A stretch of DNA of 64,000 bases from Spirochaeta sp. UBA5339 (GCA_002408085.1 DHQL01000018.1:345535-409534); one strand, 5' to 3'. Counted from the first letter of the stretch, positions 8,398 to 17,145 are shown. A program made the numbers and translations. The notes: generated from the sequence alone by a model not told the origin.

Positions 8398-8437
8398 TTG
8401 CATCAGACGACGGGGTCTTCTAAAATTGTAGATAATG
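8398..8437 (+). promoter_or_regulatory. Putative promoter giving a leaderless or near-leaderless transcript
   Basis: TTGCAT (8398-8403) and TAAAAT (8421-8426) are separated by 17 bp. The ATG of the diguanylate cyclase gene begins only 9 bases after the -10 element, and no Shine-Dalgarno sequence is present. Transcription would start at or next to the start codon. Confidence 0.45.
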
Positions 8438-9721
8438 ACAGCAGATAAAAAACGGATAATATCCCTCAGATTCAAACTCTCCTTTGCCTTTTTCATTTCC
8501 GGCATGACCCTTCTTCTGATCCTTCGTTTCCTTGCTCCCGCATTGATTCACTGGGAATTTATTAAAGAGGCCCGGGAGTCCCATTACAGTGAATACAAAG
8601 AACTGATCTTACTCTATATAGGTGAAACCGGTACCTGGGGGACAGAAGAGTCAGCCCGGAGGTTCTTCGGTTTTCTGAACAGCCTCGGTCCGGATATCCC
8701 TCCGCCGGCGTCCCTTCCCCTGTTGGAAGATTCTCCGGAACCTCATTTGAGAGCAGGACGTCCCGGGGACAGAATAGGTCCTCAATTCAGCATAGGTATG
8801 GCCGATATGAACGGCTATACCCTGATCCCATTTAAGGGCTATGAACCGGGAGACTCCCTTTCTGATGAGGACCTGTTAAAGGGAGATCTTATTCATATAG
8901 ATGGAACTCCTATGGCCTATGCCTTTCCCAACGGCTCTCCATCCATAACCGAAGAGAACCGCTTCCTGCTGGATAAGGTAAATTCAGTACTCAATCACGG
9001 TTTCATTATTGCCCTCTGCTTAGCACTGACATCCGGTCTGATACTGGGAACAAGTCTGTCCAGATCCCTGAGAAAACTGACGGATGCTGCGGAGAGTCTG
9101 AAGTCCGGCCTGGAGGGACAGCAGATTACTGATATAAAAACCAGAGACGAAATTGAAATTCTGGCTGATGTAATCAATGAGATGAGTCTTGAACTGGCCG
9201 ATTCCCACAACAGGATTAAGGAGCTTGCCATCCGGGACGAACTGACCTCCCTCTATAACAGGCGTTTCTTCAACCACGAAATGGAGGTGATCTGTGCTAA
9301 TTCCAGGAGGCACAACCATGAACTGACCATTGTTCTGGGAGATGTGGATTTCTTCAAGAAGGTCAATGATGACTACTCCCATCAGATTGGCGATGAAGTG
9401 CTCAGGGAGCTGGCCCGTCTGATTACAGAAGGGGTCAGGGAGGGGGACATTGTTGCACGGTATGGGGGAGAGGAGCTTATTCTGGCACTTCCGGAAACCG
9501 GGCTTGACGATGCCCATACCACAATAGAGAGAATAAGACTGTCCATCGAAAGCCATGACTGGGACAGAATTGCTCCGGATCTGAAAATCACAATGAGTTT
9601 CGGTATATGTTGCGAGAAGGCTCCCGAGAATTATGAGAAACTGGCTGCCAGGGCGGATGAGAATCTCTACACCGCCAAGAAAAACGGTCGGAACAGAAGT
9701 ATATCCTCCCTCCTTTCCTGA
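8435..9721 (+). CDS. Membrane-bound diguanylate cyclase (HAMP-GGDEF)
   Basis: A 428-residue c-di-GMP synthase. One membrane segment lies near residues 14-34 and another near 190-212, with a periplasmic sensor region between them that matches no domain I recognise. A HAMP-like linker (about 211-262) precedes the GGDEF domain (265-428). The active-site motif is GGEEL (344-348) and the inhibitory RxxD site is intact (Arg335, Asp338), so it should be active and feedback-inhibited. It diverges from the beta-helix lipoprotein; shared control of the cell surface is possible but unproven. Confidence 0.94.
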   Translation: MTADKKRIISLRFKLSFAFFISGMTLLLILRFLAPALIHWEFIKEARESHYSEYKELILLYIGETGTWGTEESARRFFGFLNSLGPDIPPPASLPLLEDSPEPHLRAGRPGDRIGPQFSIGMADMNGYTLIPFKGYEPGDSLSDEDLLKGDLIHIDGTPMAYAFPNGSPSITEENRFLLDKVNSVLNHGFIIALCLALTSGLILGTSLSRSLRKLTDAAESLKSGLEGQQITDIKTRDEIEILADVINEMSLELADSHNRIKELAIRDELTSLYNRRFFNHEMEVICANSRRHNHELTIVLGDVDFFKKVNDDYSHQIGDEVLRELARLITEGVREGDIVARYGGEELILALPETGLDDAHTTIERIRLSIESHDWDRIAPDLKITMSFGICCEKAPENYEKLAARADENLYTAKKNGRNRSISSLLS

Positions 9722-9789
9722 CAGTCGGTCAGTGAATTTGAGTTTTAATTGATTATCCAGTCAAAAATCTCTCCACAGACTTGTCTGAC

Positions 9790-12174
9790 ATGTTGAGCAA
9801 AAGATTTCTGACCGGTATACTTGCCTCCAAATCACAGAAAATCAGCAGGATAGATCCCTTGAAGAATACTCATATCGGAAGCAGTCCCCAGAGAAAGGAC
9901 GCCCTTGCCAAGGTTACCGGCCGGGCAAAATACACAGCAGACATGGATATGCGCGGCATGCTCCATGGGAAAATTTTCCGCAGTACCATAGCCCACGGGC
10001 GGGTTACCAGTCTGGACTGCAGCCGGGCCGAAGCCCTCGAGGGAGTTGTCGCGGTTGTCACCTATGATGACTGCCGGGGAATCGTCTTTCCCACAGCCGG
10101 ACACCCCTATGCCATTCCCCCCGCACGGAACGACAGGGCCGACCGGAACCTTCTGACCGACCGGATCAGACTCTACGGCGATGAAATAGCCGCCGTTGTT
10201 GCCGAAGATCCCGTCACCGCCGAAAAGGCCCTGGAACTGATCGAGGTGGAGTACGAGGAGTATCCCTTCTACCTTGATCCAGAGGATGCCGTTAAAGAGG
10301 ATGCAGTGCATATCCACGATGGTGGAAATATTCTGGGTCAGAACTCACTGAGCCTTGGAGAGGAGGACCCGGAAGAGGTCTTCAAAGAGGCTGCCCATAT
10401 TATCGAAGATATCTATGAGAGTCCCCAGGTTCAGCACTGCCATATGGAAAACCATATCTGCTACGCCTACAAGGATGACGCGGACCGGATCGTTGTCGTC
10501 TCATCCACACAGATCCCCCATATTGCCCGCCGGATCATGGCCCATGCCTTCTCCATGCCCTTCAGTAAATTCAGGGTTATCAAGCCTGTAATCGGCGGAG
10601 GATTCGGAAACAAGCAGGATGTGGTTCTGGAACCCCTCACCGCCTTTCTGACAATGAAGTGCTCGGGCCGTCCGGTTATGATCGACTTAAGCCGGGAGGA
10701 GTGCATGGCCTGGACCCGCAGCCGTCACGGTATGCGCCACTATATGAAGACCGGTGTGGACAGATCGGGCCGGATCATCGCAAAGACCCTGAAATCCTAT
10801 GGAACCAACGGGGCCTACGCCTCCCACTGCCACTCGGTTGTGGCCAAACAGGGGGGAGACTTCCTCCGCCACTACCCCGCCTCCCGGGGCTCAAGCTTTC
10901 AGGGCTATACGGTCTACACAAACACAGCCACCGCCGGCGCCATGAGGGGATACGGAATACCCCAGATCAACTTTGCCGTTGAGTCCCATATGGACGATGT
11001 TGCCCGGGCCATCGGCATGGACCCTGTAGAGTTCAGAAAGATCAATGTAATCAAAGAGGGACAGGCCGATCCTGTTGGGAAGCTGAAACTCGACAGCTAT
11101 GGTCTTTCCGCCTGTTTCGAAAAGGGCCTTGAATATATCGGCTGGGAGAAGAAGAGAGAACTCTACAAGGACCAGACCGGGGAGTTCCGCCGGGGAATCG
11201 GTTTTGCCAGCTTCGGCTATGCCACGGGAGTCTGGCCCATCAGCCAGGAGATCGCCGGCGCCCGGATCACCATGAACCAGGACGGCACCGTACAGCTTCA
11301 GGTGGGAGCCACCGAGCTGGGTCAGGGTTCCACCACCGTCTTCTGCCAGATGGCCGCCGAGACACTGGGGATCTCCTACGAGATGGTAAATCTGAACTCA
11401 ACAACCGATACGGATATGGACCCCTTCGATACCGGAGCCTACGCCTCCCGTCAGACCTTCGTCACCGGTAATGCGGTTCATGAGGCAGCGGTGCAGCTTA
11501 AAGCAAAGGTGCTGGCCCGGGCCGCCGCGAGACTGGAAAGAGAGGCTGACAGCCTTGATATCCGGGATGCGAGGATTGTGGAGGCAGAGAGCGGCGCCGA
11601 TCTGATCGGCCTCGATGAGATCGCCCTTGACTCCTACTACCACCTCCCCGACAGCGGTGTTATGACCGCCGATGTGAGCACTCAGACCAAGACCAATCCC
11701 CAGTCCTGGGGCGTTACGGTGGCAGAGGTTGAGGTGGATATGCAGACCGGAAAGGTAAAGGTCCTTGATATCTGCAATATCCATGACTGCGGCCGGGTTC
11801 TCAATCCCCTGCTGGCGGAAGGCCAGGTACAGGGCGGTATGAGCATGAGCCTGGGCTTCGGTCTCTCTGAGATCATGCTCTACGACCCCAATACAGGAAG
11901 GCCCCTGAACAACAACCTTCTGGACTACAAGCTGCCCACCTCCATGGATACCCCCGAGCTGGGTGTGAAGTTTACTCCGGTACACGAGAACTCCGCTGCC
12001 TACGGCAGCAAGTCCCTGGGCGAGCCCCCGGCAATATCTCCGGCTTCGGCTGTCAGAAACGCCGTACTCCATGCTTCGGGAGTGGGAATCAACAGTCTTC
12101 CCATAAATCCCCAGAAACTCTTTGAAGCCTTCAAGAAGGCGGATGTACTGAATAAGGAAACCATCAATGTATGA
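9790..12174 (+). CDS. Xanthine dehydrogenase family, molybdopterin-binding large subunit
   Basis: A 794-residue Mo-cofactor subunit of a three-part molybdenum hydroxylase (CoxL/XdhA type). Visible family blocks are VTGRAKYTADM near the N-terminus, the cofactor-contact block GGGFGNK, TELGQGSTT, and SLGEPPAIS with the catalytic Glu at about 745. The arrangement hydroxylates N-heterocycles such as xanthine or hypoxanthine, passing electrons through FeS clusters to FAD. No convincing ribosome-binding site precedes the ATG at 9790 or the TTG at 9781. A TTG at 9859 behind AGGA would give a length closer to the family norm, so the start is uncertain. The next gene overlaps by 8 bases. Substrate is inferred from neighbouring purine genes. 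Confidence 0.9.
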   Translation: MLSKRFLTGILASKSQKISRIDPLKNTHIGSSPQRKDALAKVTGRAKYTADMDMRGMLHGKIFRSTIAHGRVTSLDCSRAEALEGVVAVVTYDDCRGIVFPTAGHPYAIPPARNDRADRNLLTDRIRLYGDEIAAVVAEDPVTAEKALELIEVEYEEYPFYLDPEDAVKEDAVHIHDGGNILGQNSLSLGEEDPEEVFKEAAHIIEDIYESPQVQHCHMENHICYAYKDDADRIVVVSSTQIPHIARRIMAHAFSMPFSKFRVIKPVIGGGFGNKQDVVLEPLTAFLTMKCSGRPVMIDLSREECMAWTRSRHGMRHYMKTGVDRSGRIIAKTLKSYGTNGAYASHCHSVVAKQGGDFLRHYPASRGSSFQGYTVYTNTATAGAMRGYGIPQINFAVESHMDDVARAIGMDPVEFRKINVIKEGQADPVGKLKLDSYGLSACFEKGLEYIGWEKKRELYKDQTGEFRRGIGFASFGYATGVWPISQEIAGARITMNQDGTVQLQVGATELGQGSTTVFCQMAAETLGISYEMVNLNSTTDTDMDPFDTGAYASRQTFVTGNAVHEAAVQLKAKVLARAAARLEREADSLDIRDARIVEAESGADLIGLDEIALDSYYHLPDSGVMTADVSTQTKTNPQSWGVTVAEVEVDMQTGKVKVLDICNIHDCGRVLNPLLAEGQVQGGMSMSLGFGLSEIMLYDPNTGRPLNNNLLDYKLPTSMDTPELGVKFTPVHENSAAYGSKSLGEPPAISPASAVRNAVLHASGVGINSLPINPQKLFEAFKKADVLNKETINV

Positions 12175-13054
12175 TATAAGCAGCTACCTGAACGCGGGCA
12201 GCACTGATGAGGCTCTTGAGCTTCTGCAGAACAGACCTGAAGCCAGAATTATCGCCGGAGGCACAGACATTCTGATCCGACTGAGAGAGGGTAAACACAG
12301 GGGTGCGGCCCTTGTGGATATCAGCGGAATCGAGGATCTGAGCCGGGTCTGGCTAGATGCGGATAACACCCTTCATATCGGTCCCCTTCAGAGTTTCCGG
12401 GCTCTGGAGAGAAACGAACTGATCAAAGACCTCCTTCCCGGACTGGCTGCTGCCGCCTCTGTTGTGGGAGGTCCCCAGGTCCGCGCAGCCGCAACAATCG
12501 GCGGTAATATCTGCAACGGAGCCACCTCCGCCGACAGCGCCTCCACCCTCTTCTGCGCCAATGCCGAACTGGTTCTGACCTCCCCCGGCGGGGAGCGTAT
12601 CGTGGAGATCGCCGATTTCTATAAGGGTCCCGGTAAGGTTGACCTGAAGGCGGGAGAACTTCTTACTGACATCATCGTCCAGGAGAAAGACTACAGAGGT
12701 TTTACCGGACACTATATGAAGTTCAGCCAGCGGGAAGCCATGGACATCGCCACCCTGGGCTGCGCCGTGATGGTCCGGACCTCAGAGGAGATTCTGGAAG
12801 AGGTACGCATCGCCTACGGCGTTGCCGGCCCCACTCCCCGCCGCTGCCCGGAAGCCGAAATGGCGCTGAAGGGAACCCCCTTAAACAGGGAAAACCTCGA
12901 CCTCTTTGCTGAACTTGTAAAGAAGGAGCTTCTGACCAGAGACTCCTGGAGAGGGAGCAAGGAGTACCGGGACCATCTGGCGGGAGTACTGGCCAGACGG
13001 GGACTGGCAAAACTGACAGGACAGGGAGATTGCGATCATGACACAGAGAATTGA
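12167..13054 (+). CDS. Xanthine dehydrogenase family, FAD-binding subunit
   Basis: A 295-residue CoxM/XdhB-type flavoprotein. The FAD-binding signature blocks are AGGTDILIRL (near 30-40) and ATIGGNICNGATSAD (near 107-121), followed by the CO_deh_flav_C domain. It takes electrons from the FeS subunit and passes them to NAD or another acceptor. It overlaps the large subunit by 8 bases and the FeS subunit by 17, showing a coupled operon in the order Mo, FAD, FeS. Length is typical for the family. Confidence 0.93.
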   Translation: MYDISSYLNAGSTDEALELLQNRPEARIIAGGTDILIRLREGKHRGAALVDISGIEDLSRVWLDADNTLHIGPLQSFRALERNELIKDLLPGLAAAASVVGGPQVRAAATIGGNICNGATSADSASTLFCANAELVLTSPGGERIVEIADFYKGPGKVDLKAGELLTDIIVQEKDYRGFTGHYMKFSQREAMDIATLGCAVMVRTSEEILEEVRIAYGVAGPTPRRCPEAEMALKGTPLNRENLDLFAELVKKELLTRDSWRGSKEYRDHLAGVLARRGLAKLTGQGDCDHDTEN

Positions 13055-13499
13055 GTTTACCCTCAACGGAAAAAAACTGACCGTTGATATCAATATAAAA
13101 GAGTCTCTTCTGGAGGTGCTCAGGGACCGTCTGCATATGACCAGCGTCAAGCAGGGATGCGGTGTCGGTGAGTGCGGTGCCTGCGCCGTACTGATCGACG
13201 GAGTCAGCATGAATTCCTGCATCTACCCCGGCCCCAGGGCACACGGAAAGGAGATCCGCACCACCGAAGGCCTGGCCGACGGCGAGGATCTCTCTGTGAT
13301 GCAGCGGAGTTTTATCGAAGCGGGAGCGGTGCAGTGCGGTTTTTGTACACCCGGCCTGCTGATGACTGCAACGGAACTGAAGGAGAGCGGAAAGAGCTAC
13401 AGCCGCGAGGAGATCCGCCGCGAGATTTCAGGACACCTCTGCCGCTGTACGGGATATCACAAGATTGTGGATGCCGTTGAGAAAGGGCTGAAGGAGTAG
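13038..13499 (+). CDS. Xanthine dehydrogenase family, 2Fe-2S subunit
   Basis: A 153-residue CoxS/XdhC-type electron-transfer subunit with two [2Fe-2S] clusters. The plant-ferredoxin cluster ligands are in CGVGECGACAVLIDG plus a later Cys (MNSC). The second cluster sits in CGFCTPG and CRCTGY of the C-terminal helical domain. All eight cysteines are present. It is the last gene of the operon; no XdhC-like sulfuration chaperone or MobA-like maturase follows, so those must lie elsewhere. Confidence 0.95.
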   Translation: MTQRIEFTLNGKKLTVDINIKESLLEVLRDRLHMTSVKQGCGVGECGACAVLIDGVSMNSCIYPGPRAHGKEIRTTEGLADGEDLSVMQRSFIEAGAVQCGFCTPGLLMTATELKESGKSYSREEIRREISGHLCRCTGYHKIVDAVEKGLKE

Positions 13500-13505
13500 T
13501 ACAGC

Positions 13506-13531
13506 GCCAGGCTCCGGTTTGCGGGCCTGGC
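13506..13531. terminator. Stem-loop after the xanthine dehydrogenase operon
   Basis: GCCAGGC (13506-13512) and GCCTGGC (13525-13531) form a perfect 7-bp stem with a 12-nt loop, between the convergent FeS subunit and dioxygenase genes. There is no T-tract, so a terminator role is likely by position only. Confidence 0.45.
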
Positions 13532-13533
13532 TA

Positions 13534-14319
13534 TCACCACCTGAAGGCTACAGACAGTTTACCCAGAATGTAGTCGTCAAAAATAACCTTTCCAGGCTGC
13601 CCTGCCATGGCCGAACAGACATGAAGGGGCAGCAGGTGCTCCTCCCGGGGGTGACAGTACCGGGCGTGAGGCGCCTTGTTCCAGGCCCCGAGCCTTTCCC
13701 TCCGTTCCTGTGGGGTGAGGGATGAGGCGCAGCACTCAATCAGCCAGTCCTGAAACTCATTGTTCCCAACATCTTCATCTTCCGTGGGGTCCCATCCGAA
13801 GGCCGCCATATTATGAAATGAGAAGCCGGAGCCCACAACCAGTATATTCTGCTTCAGTAGAGGAGCCAGGGCCTCACCCATGGCCAGATGATCCTCGGCT
13901 TTGAGCCCCCGGACCAGTGAGAGCTGGGTCACGGGAATTCCCGCATCGGGAAAGAGAAGCTTAAGAGGAATAAAGACACCGTGGTCAAGTCCCCTCTCCT
14001 CCTCGGCTCTGGTCCCGATCCCCTTCTTCTCAAGGAGATCCATGACCTGAGTGGCAAGTGAGGGATTCCCCGGTGCAGGATAGTTGATGCTGTAGCTCTC
14101 TTCCGGAAAGCCGTAGTAGTCATAAAGGAGGGGAGGATTCGGTGATGAGATAACCGTTGGAACGGCCTCCTCCCAGTGGGCGCTGATCACAAGGATGCCC
14201 TCGGGTTTATCCAGCTCCGGACCGAGTTTTGCAAGGAAACCAACCATCTTTTTGTGTGCCGGGTCCCCCAGAAGTGGAAGAGGTCCGCCTCCATGGGATA
14301 TATAAATCATGCTGCCCAA
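13534..14319 (-). CDS. DODA-type (LigB superfamily) extradiol ring-opening dioxygenase, YgiD-like
   Basis: A 261-residue class III extradiol dioxygenase fold protein related to E. coli YgiD and plant 4,5-DOPA dioxygenase. Metal-ligand and catalytic histidines are seen in SHGGGP, SAHWE, LDHGVF and the C-terminal HPREEHLLPL. It probably opens a catechol ring using a single metal ion in the cytoplasm; the natural substrate is unknown. The TTG start at 14319 is supported by GGAGG 6 bases upstream; an in-frame ATG at 14310 is possible. It diverges from the PfkB kinase across a 17-bp palindrome. Confidence 0.88.
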   Translation of the reverse strand: MGSMIYISHGGGPLPLLGDPAHKKMVGFLAKLGPELDKPEGILVISAHWEEAVPTVISSPNPPLLYDYYGFPEESYSINYPAPGNPSLATQVMDLLEKKGIGTRAEEERGLDHGVFIPLKLLFPDAGIPVTQLSLVRGLKAEDHLAMGEALAPLLKQNILVVGSGFSFHNMAAFGWDPTEDEDVGNNEFQDWLIECCASSLTPQERRERLGAWNKAPHARYCHPREEHLLPLHVCSAMAGQPGKVIFDDYILGKLSVAFRW

Positions 14320-14333
14320 AATTAACCTCCAAA

Positions 14334-14386
14334 ACCGGTCACTGACCGGTCTGTCTTTTGAAAGTATAGTAGGGTCATGTTATATT
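14334..14386. promoter_or_regulatory. Divergent promoters with a 17-bp perfect palindromic operator
   Basis: A perfect palindrome occupies 14334-14350 (arms ACCGGTCA and TGACCGGT around a central C). On the plus strand TTGAAA (14358-14363) and TATATT (14381-14386) are 17 bp apart and precede the PfkB kinase. On the minus strand TATACT (14368-14363) with TTGTAA upstream gives a promoter for the dioxygenase, placing the palindrome just after its transcription start. The symmetry and TGACCGGT core resemble TetR-type operators. The regulator is not identified. Confidence 0.65.
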
Positions 14387-14413
14387 TTACAAATCAAAGC
14401 CCAAGGAAGATAT

Positions 14414-15352
14414 GTGAAAAAAGCAGTTGTTATCGGAGAGATCCTTGTCGAGATCATGGCGGACAGGACTGATCAGTCCTTTCTTGAAGCGGGAAGCTTT
14501 CAGGGCCCCTACCCCAGCGGCGCCCCTGCCATATTCATCGATCAGCTTGCCAAAATGAAGGTTCCCTCGGCCATTCTGTCGGGAGTGGGAGAGGACGACT
14601 TTGGAACCCTCTGTCTGAACAGACTGAAAGAGGATGGAGTGGATACCTCTCTTGTTAAGCGAGTAAGGGAGAAGGCAACGGGAGTCGCCTTTGTCCGGTA
14701 TAACTCCGACGGTTCAAGGAACTTTATCTACCATATAGACAACGCCGCCTGCGGAACCACCACCAGGGCCGACCTGGCCTCCCTGAACTACGAGAGCATC
14801 GGCACCTTTCATATTATGGGCTCCTCCATCTTCAACAGGGAGATGTACGAGGTCCACCGGCAGGTTCTGAGGGATCTTCCAAAGGAGTGTACCATCAGCT
14901 TCGACCCCAATGTACGTCCCGAGATTCTGCAGAAGGACCCTCTTCTTTCGGAGCTGATGCAGGAGTTCTTCGGACGCAGTGCCCTGGTCTTCATTACCGA
15001 GGAAGAGCTGGAGTTTCTGACATCCGCGGACTCACTGAAAGAGTCTCTGGAGATCTGTTTTGATAAGGGTATTGAAACGGTTGTTCTGAAGCGGGGAGAA
15101 GAGGGAGCCTCCCTGTACACCAGGGATAAAGAGTTCCATCAGCCCCCTTTGAAGGTTGAGGCCGTCGACCCCACGGGAGCAGGAGACACCTTTGCCGGCG
15201 CCTTTCTGGGAGCCTGGCTGAAAGAGTGGCCTCTTGAGAACTGCCTGAAGGCGGCCAATGCCGCCGGAGCCTCGGCTGTGTCAAAGCGGGGCCCCATGGA
15301 GGGAACCATCTCCCTCGATAAAATAGAAGAGGCCCTCAGACCAGGATTCTGA
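14414..15352 (+). CDS. PfkB-family sugar kinase
   Basis: A 312-residue ribokinase-fold kinase. The N-terminal PfkB region has VIGEILVEI and a substrate lid; the C-terminal signature DPTGAGDTFAGAF carries the catalytic Asp and the anion hole. It phosphorylates a sugar or sugar acid. Candidates given the neighbourhood are 2-keto-3-deoxygluconate (made by UxuA at 23.7 kb) or a nucleoside-derived sugar; sequence alone does not decide. The GTG start at 14414 follows AAGGAAG; the frame is open to 14309, but that stretch contains the promoter. Its 3' end overlaps the convergent MerR gene by 17 bases. Confidence 0.9.
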   Translation: MKKAVVIGEILVEIMADRTDQSFLEAGSFQGPYPSGAPAIFIDQLAKMKVPSAILSGVGEDDFGTLCLNRLKEDGVDTSLVKRVREKATGVAFVRYNSDGSRNFIYHIDNAACGTTTRADLASLNYESIGTFHIMGSSIFNREMYEVHRQVLRDLPKECTISFDPNVRPEILQKDPLLSELMQEFFGRSALVFITEEELEFLTSADSLKESLEICFDKGIETVVLKRGEEGASLYTRDKEFHQPPLKVEAVDPTGAGDTFAGAFLGAWLKEWPLENCLKAANAAGASAVSKRGPMEGTISLDKIEEALRPGF

Positions 15353-16094
15353 CCTGAACCTCGGTCAGATACTTTGCAGGATCGCTTGCCACAAACTGAT
15401 CAATCAGGTTGAGGTTCACCGAAAAGTCATCCAGTGTCAAACCGAGACTCTCTCCCTCACGGTAGATCCGCCTGGATGTGCGGGAGATCTCTGAATAGGG
15501 TCCTTCATGATAGGTGCAGAGATACTCACCCTCCTCCACCTCCTCCACCTCAAGAGCAGGTGTATCCGGCAGGGGGCTGTCATCGGTTATAAGGGCACCG
15601 AACTCCTTCTTCTTTCCCCTGTAGAAGACAATGGTGGGGTAGAAGTAGAAGTCGTTGCTGCTGTAGAGGATATCTTCGCTGCCGATGGGGATGTAGCGGC
15701 GGACGGGAAAGGTCTTTCTGACAATGGCGCCCCGGTCTTCAATCTCCGTCCTGTCGTGGACATAGCGAATCTTCCGCTGGATCACATCATTCATTCTGGA
15801 GAGCTCATACCACTGTTTCATAATAAGGTCGGACTGATGCTTCAGATGCTCCAGGGTGCCGTTCAGGTCCCGGCCGTCCATATACTCCCTGATGTCCTTC
15901 AGGGAGTACCCCAGTTTTTTAAGATAACTGATGGAGGCCAGCTTGTAGATCTGATCGAAGCGGTACTGGCGGTAGTTGTTCTCCACATCCCTCTTTTCCG
16001 GAACAAAGAGACCGATGGACTCGTAGTACCGGAGGGTCTGTACATTGAGGTTGAACATTCTGCTGAGGTCTCCGATGGAGAGCCACTCTTTCAT
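15336..16094 (-). CDS. MerR-family regulator with GyrI-like effector-binding domain
   Basis: A 252-residue BmrR/BltR-type regulator. Residues 1-75 are the MerR winged helix (SIGDLSRMFNLNVQTLRYYE, then the YRFDQIYKL wing), followed by a dimerisation helix to about 120. Residues 125-250 form a GyrI-like ligand pocket (EGEYLCTYHEGPYSEI). Such proteins activate promoters with long spacers when a small molecule binds. It lies just downstream of the nucleoside ABC operon, whose promoter has a palindrome in a 19-bp spacer and is a candidate target. The alternative targets are the PfkB gene or itself. Confidence 0.92.
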   Translation of the reverse strand: MKEWLSIGDLSRMFNLNVQTLRYYESIGLFVPEKRDVENNYRQYRFDQIYKLASISYLKKLGYSLKDIREYMDGRDLNGTLEHLKHQSDLIMKQWYELSRMNDVIQRKIRYVHDRTEIEDRGAIVRKTFPVRRYIPIGSEDILYSSNDFYFYPTIVFYRGKKKEFGALITDDSPLPDTPALEVEEVEEGEYLCTYHEGPYSEISRTSRRIYREGESLGLTLDDFSVNLNLIDQFVASDPAKYLTEVQVRILV

Positions 16095-16140
16095 CTCTAT
16101 CCTTCCCGGAACAGCCAGCCTTGAGCCCGCTGATAATCTG

Positions 16141-16177
16141 ATGATCGGATCATATCAGCGTGATTTTCTTAAGACAA
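16141..16177 (-). promoter_or_regulatory. merR promoter overlapped by a 13-bp palindrome
   Basis: On the minus strand TTGTCT (16177-16172) and TATGAT (16154-16149) lie 17 bp apart. A perfect palindrome (ATGATC, G, GATCAT; 16141-16153) covers the -10 element. CTGATA and TATCAG form a further outer pair (16130-16158). This suggests autorepression. Confidence 0.5.
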
Positions 16178-16203
16178 GTCCTTAAACTGCCGGGAAAAAG
16201 GAG

Positions 16204-17145
16204 TTACCCCCGTTTTGTTCGGATAAAGGGTATTCCCAGGGCCGCAGGGTCCTTGCTCTTGCCGATGGAGAAGAGCATAACCACCACGGTGATCAGATAG
16301 GGAAACATGATAAAGACCTGAGAGGGGATGGTGGAACCCATTGTCTGAACCCGGAACTGCAGGGCCTCTGCGGAGCCGAGAAGAAGAGAGGCCAGCAGAA
16401 TACCCATGGGATTGCGGCGTCCCAGAATGACAACAACCAGGGCAATATACCCCTTGCCAGAGGTAAGGTTCTCCATAAAGAATCCCAGAAGTCCCAGAGT
16501 CAGATAGGAGCCGGCAATACCGCCGAAGATGCCGTTCATGGCGGCGCTGAAGTATCTTGTTCTGTATACAGATAGACCGGCGCTGTCCGCCGCCCGGGGA
16601 TGCTCCCCCACTCCGTGCATCTGAAGTCCCCAGTCGGTTCTGTAGAAGAGAAACCAGCTTGCGGCAACGGCAAAGAGGAGGAAGTAGACAAAGCCGTCCT
16701 GATTGAAAAGGACCGGTCCGATCAGGGGAATATCCGACAGAAGGGGAATCGCAATTCTGCCGACCACGGGACATTCAGGAAGCTGAGTGGACCGGCCGAA
16801 AACGACCAGAAAGAGGTAACTTGTCAGCCCCATGGAGAGAAAGTTCAGTGCCAGACCGGCAATGGTCTGATCCGCTCTAAGATGGATGCTCAAAAAGGCA
16901 TGGATCATACTCATCAGAAGTCCCCCGAGAATGCCCGCGGCCAGTCCCAGAGCGATGCTTCCGGTCAGAAAGGCTGCGATAAAGCTGAAGAAGGCGCCGC
17001 TCAGCATAATTCCCTCAAGACCGATATTCAGAACACCACAGCGCTCACTGTAGGTCTCCCCCAGTCCGGCAATGGCCAGGGGAGTTCCCATTCTGATGGC
17101 CGCCGCCAGAAAACTCTCGGCAGCCGAAATAATCTCTACACTCAT
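16204..17145 (-). CDS. Nucleoside-type ABC transporter permease (second subunit)
   Basis: A 313-residue membrane protein of the BPD_transp_2 family with about nine hydrophobic segments, like NupQ/YufQ. The conserved loops NIGLEGIMLSGAF (near 34-47) and GVGEHPRAADSAG (near 186-198) are typical of the permeases of BMP-type importers. It pairs with the upstream permease, whose stop it overlaps by 4 bases. It is the last gene of the amidohydrolase/importer operon. The substrate is probably a purine nucleoside or base. Confidence 0.93.
   Translation of the reverse strand: MSVEIISAAESFLAAAIRMGTPLAIAGLGETYSERCGVLNIGLEGIMLSGAFFSFIAAFLTGSIALGLAAGILGGLLMSMIHAFLSIHLRADQTIAGLALNFLSMGLTSYLFLVVFGRSTQLPECPVVGRIAIPLLSDIPLIGPVLFNQDGFVYFLLFAVAASWFLFYRTDWGLQMHGVGEHPRAADSAGLSVYRTRYFSAAMNGIFGGIAGSYLTLGLLGFFMENLTSGKGYIALVVVILGRRNPMGILLASLLLGSAEALQFRVQTMGSTIPSQVFIMFPYLITVVVMLFSIGKSKDPAALGIPFIRTKRG

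Noticed and set aside
9020..9556. Long minus-strand open frames opposite the diguanylate cyclase and xanthine dehydrogenase genes
   Set aside because: They lie entirely antisense to well-conserved genes, lack ribosome sites and show no recognisable motif. They reflect GC-rich codon usage.
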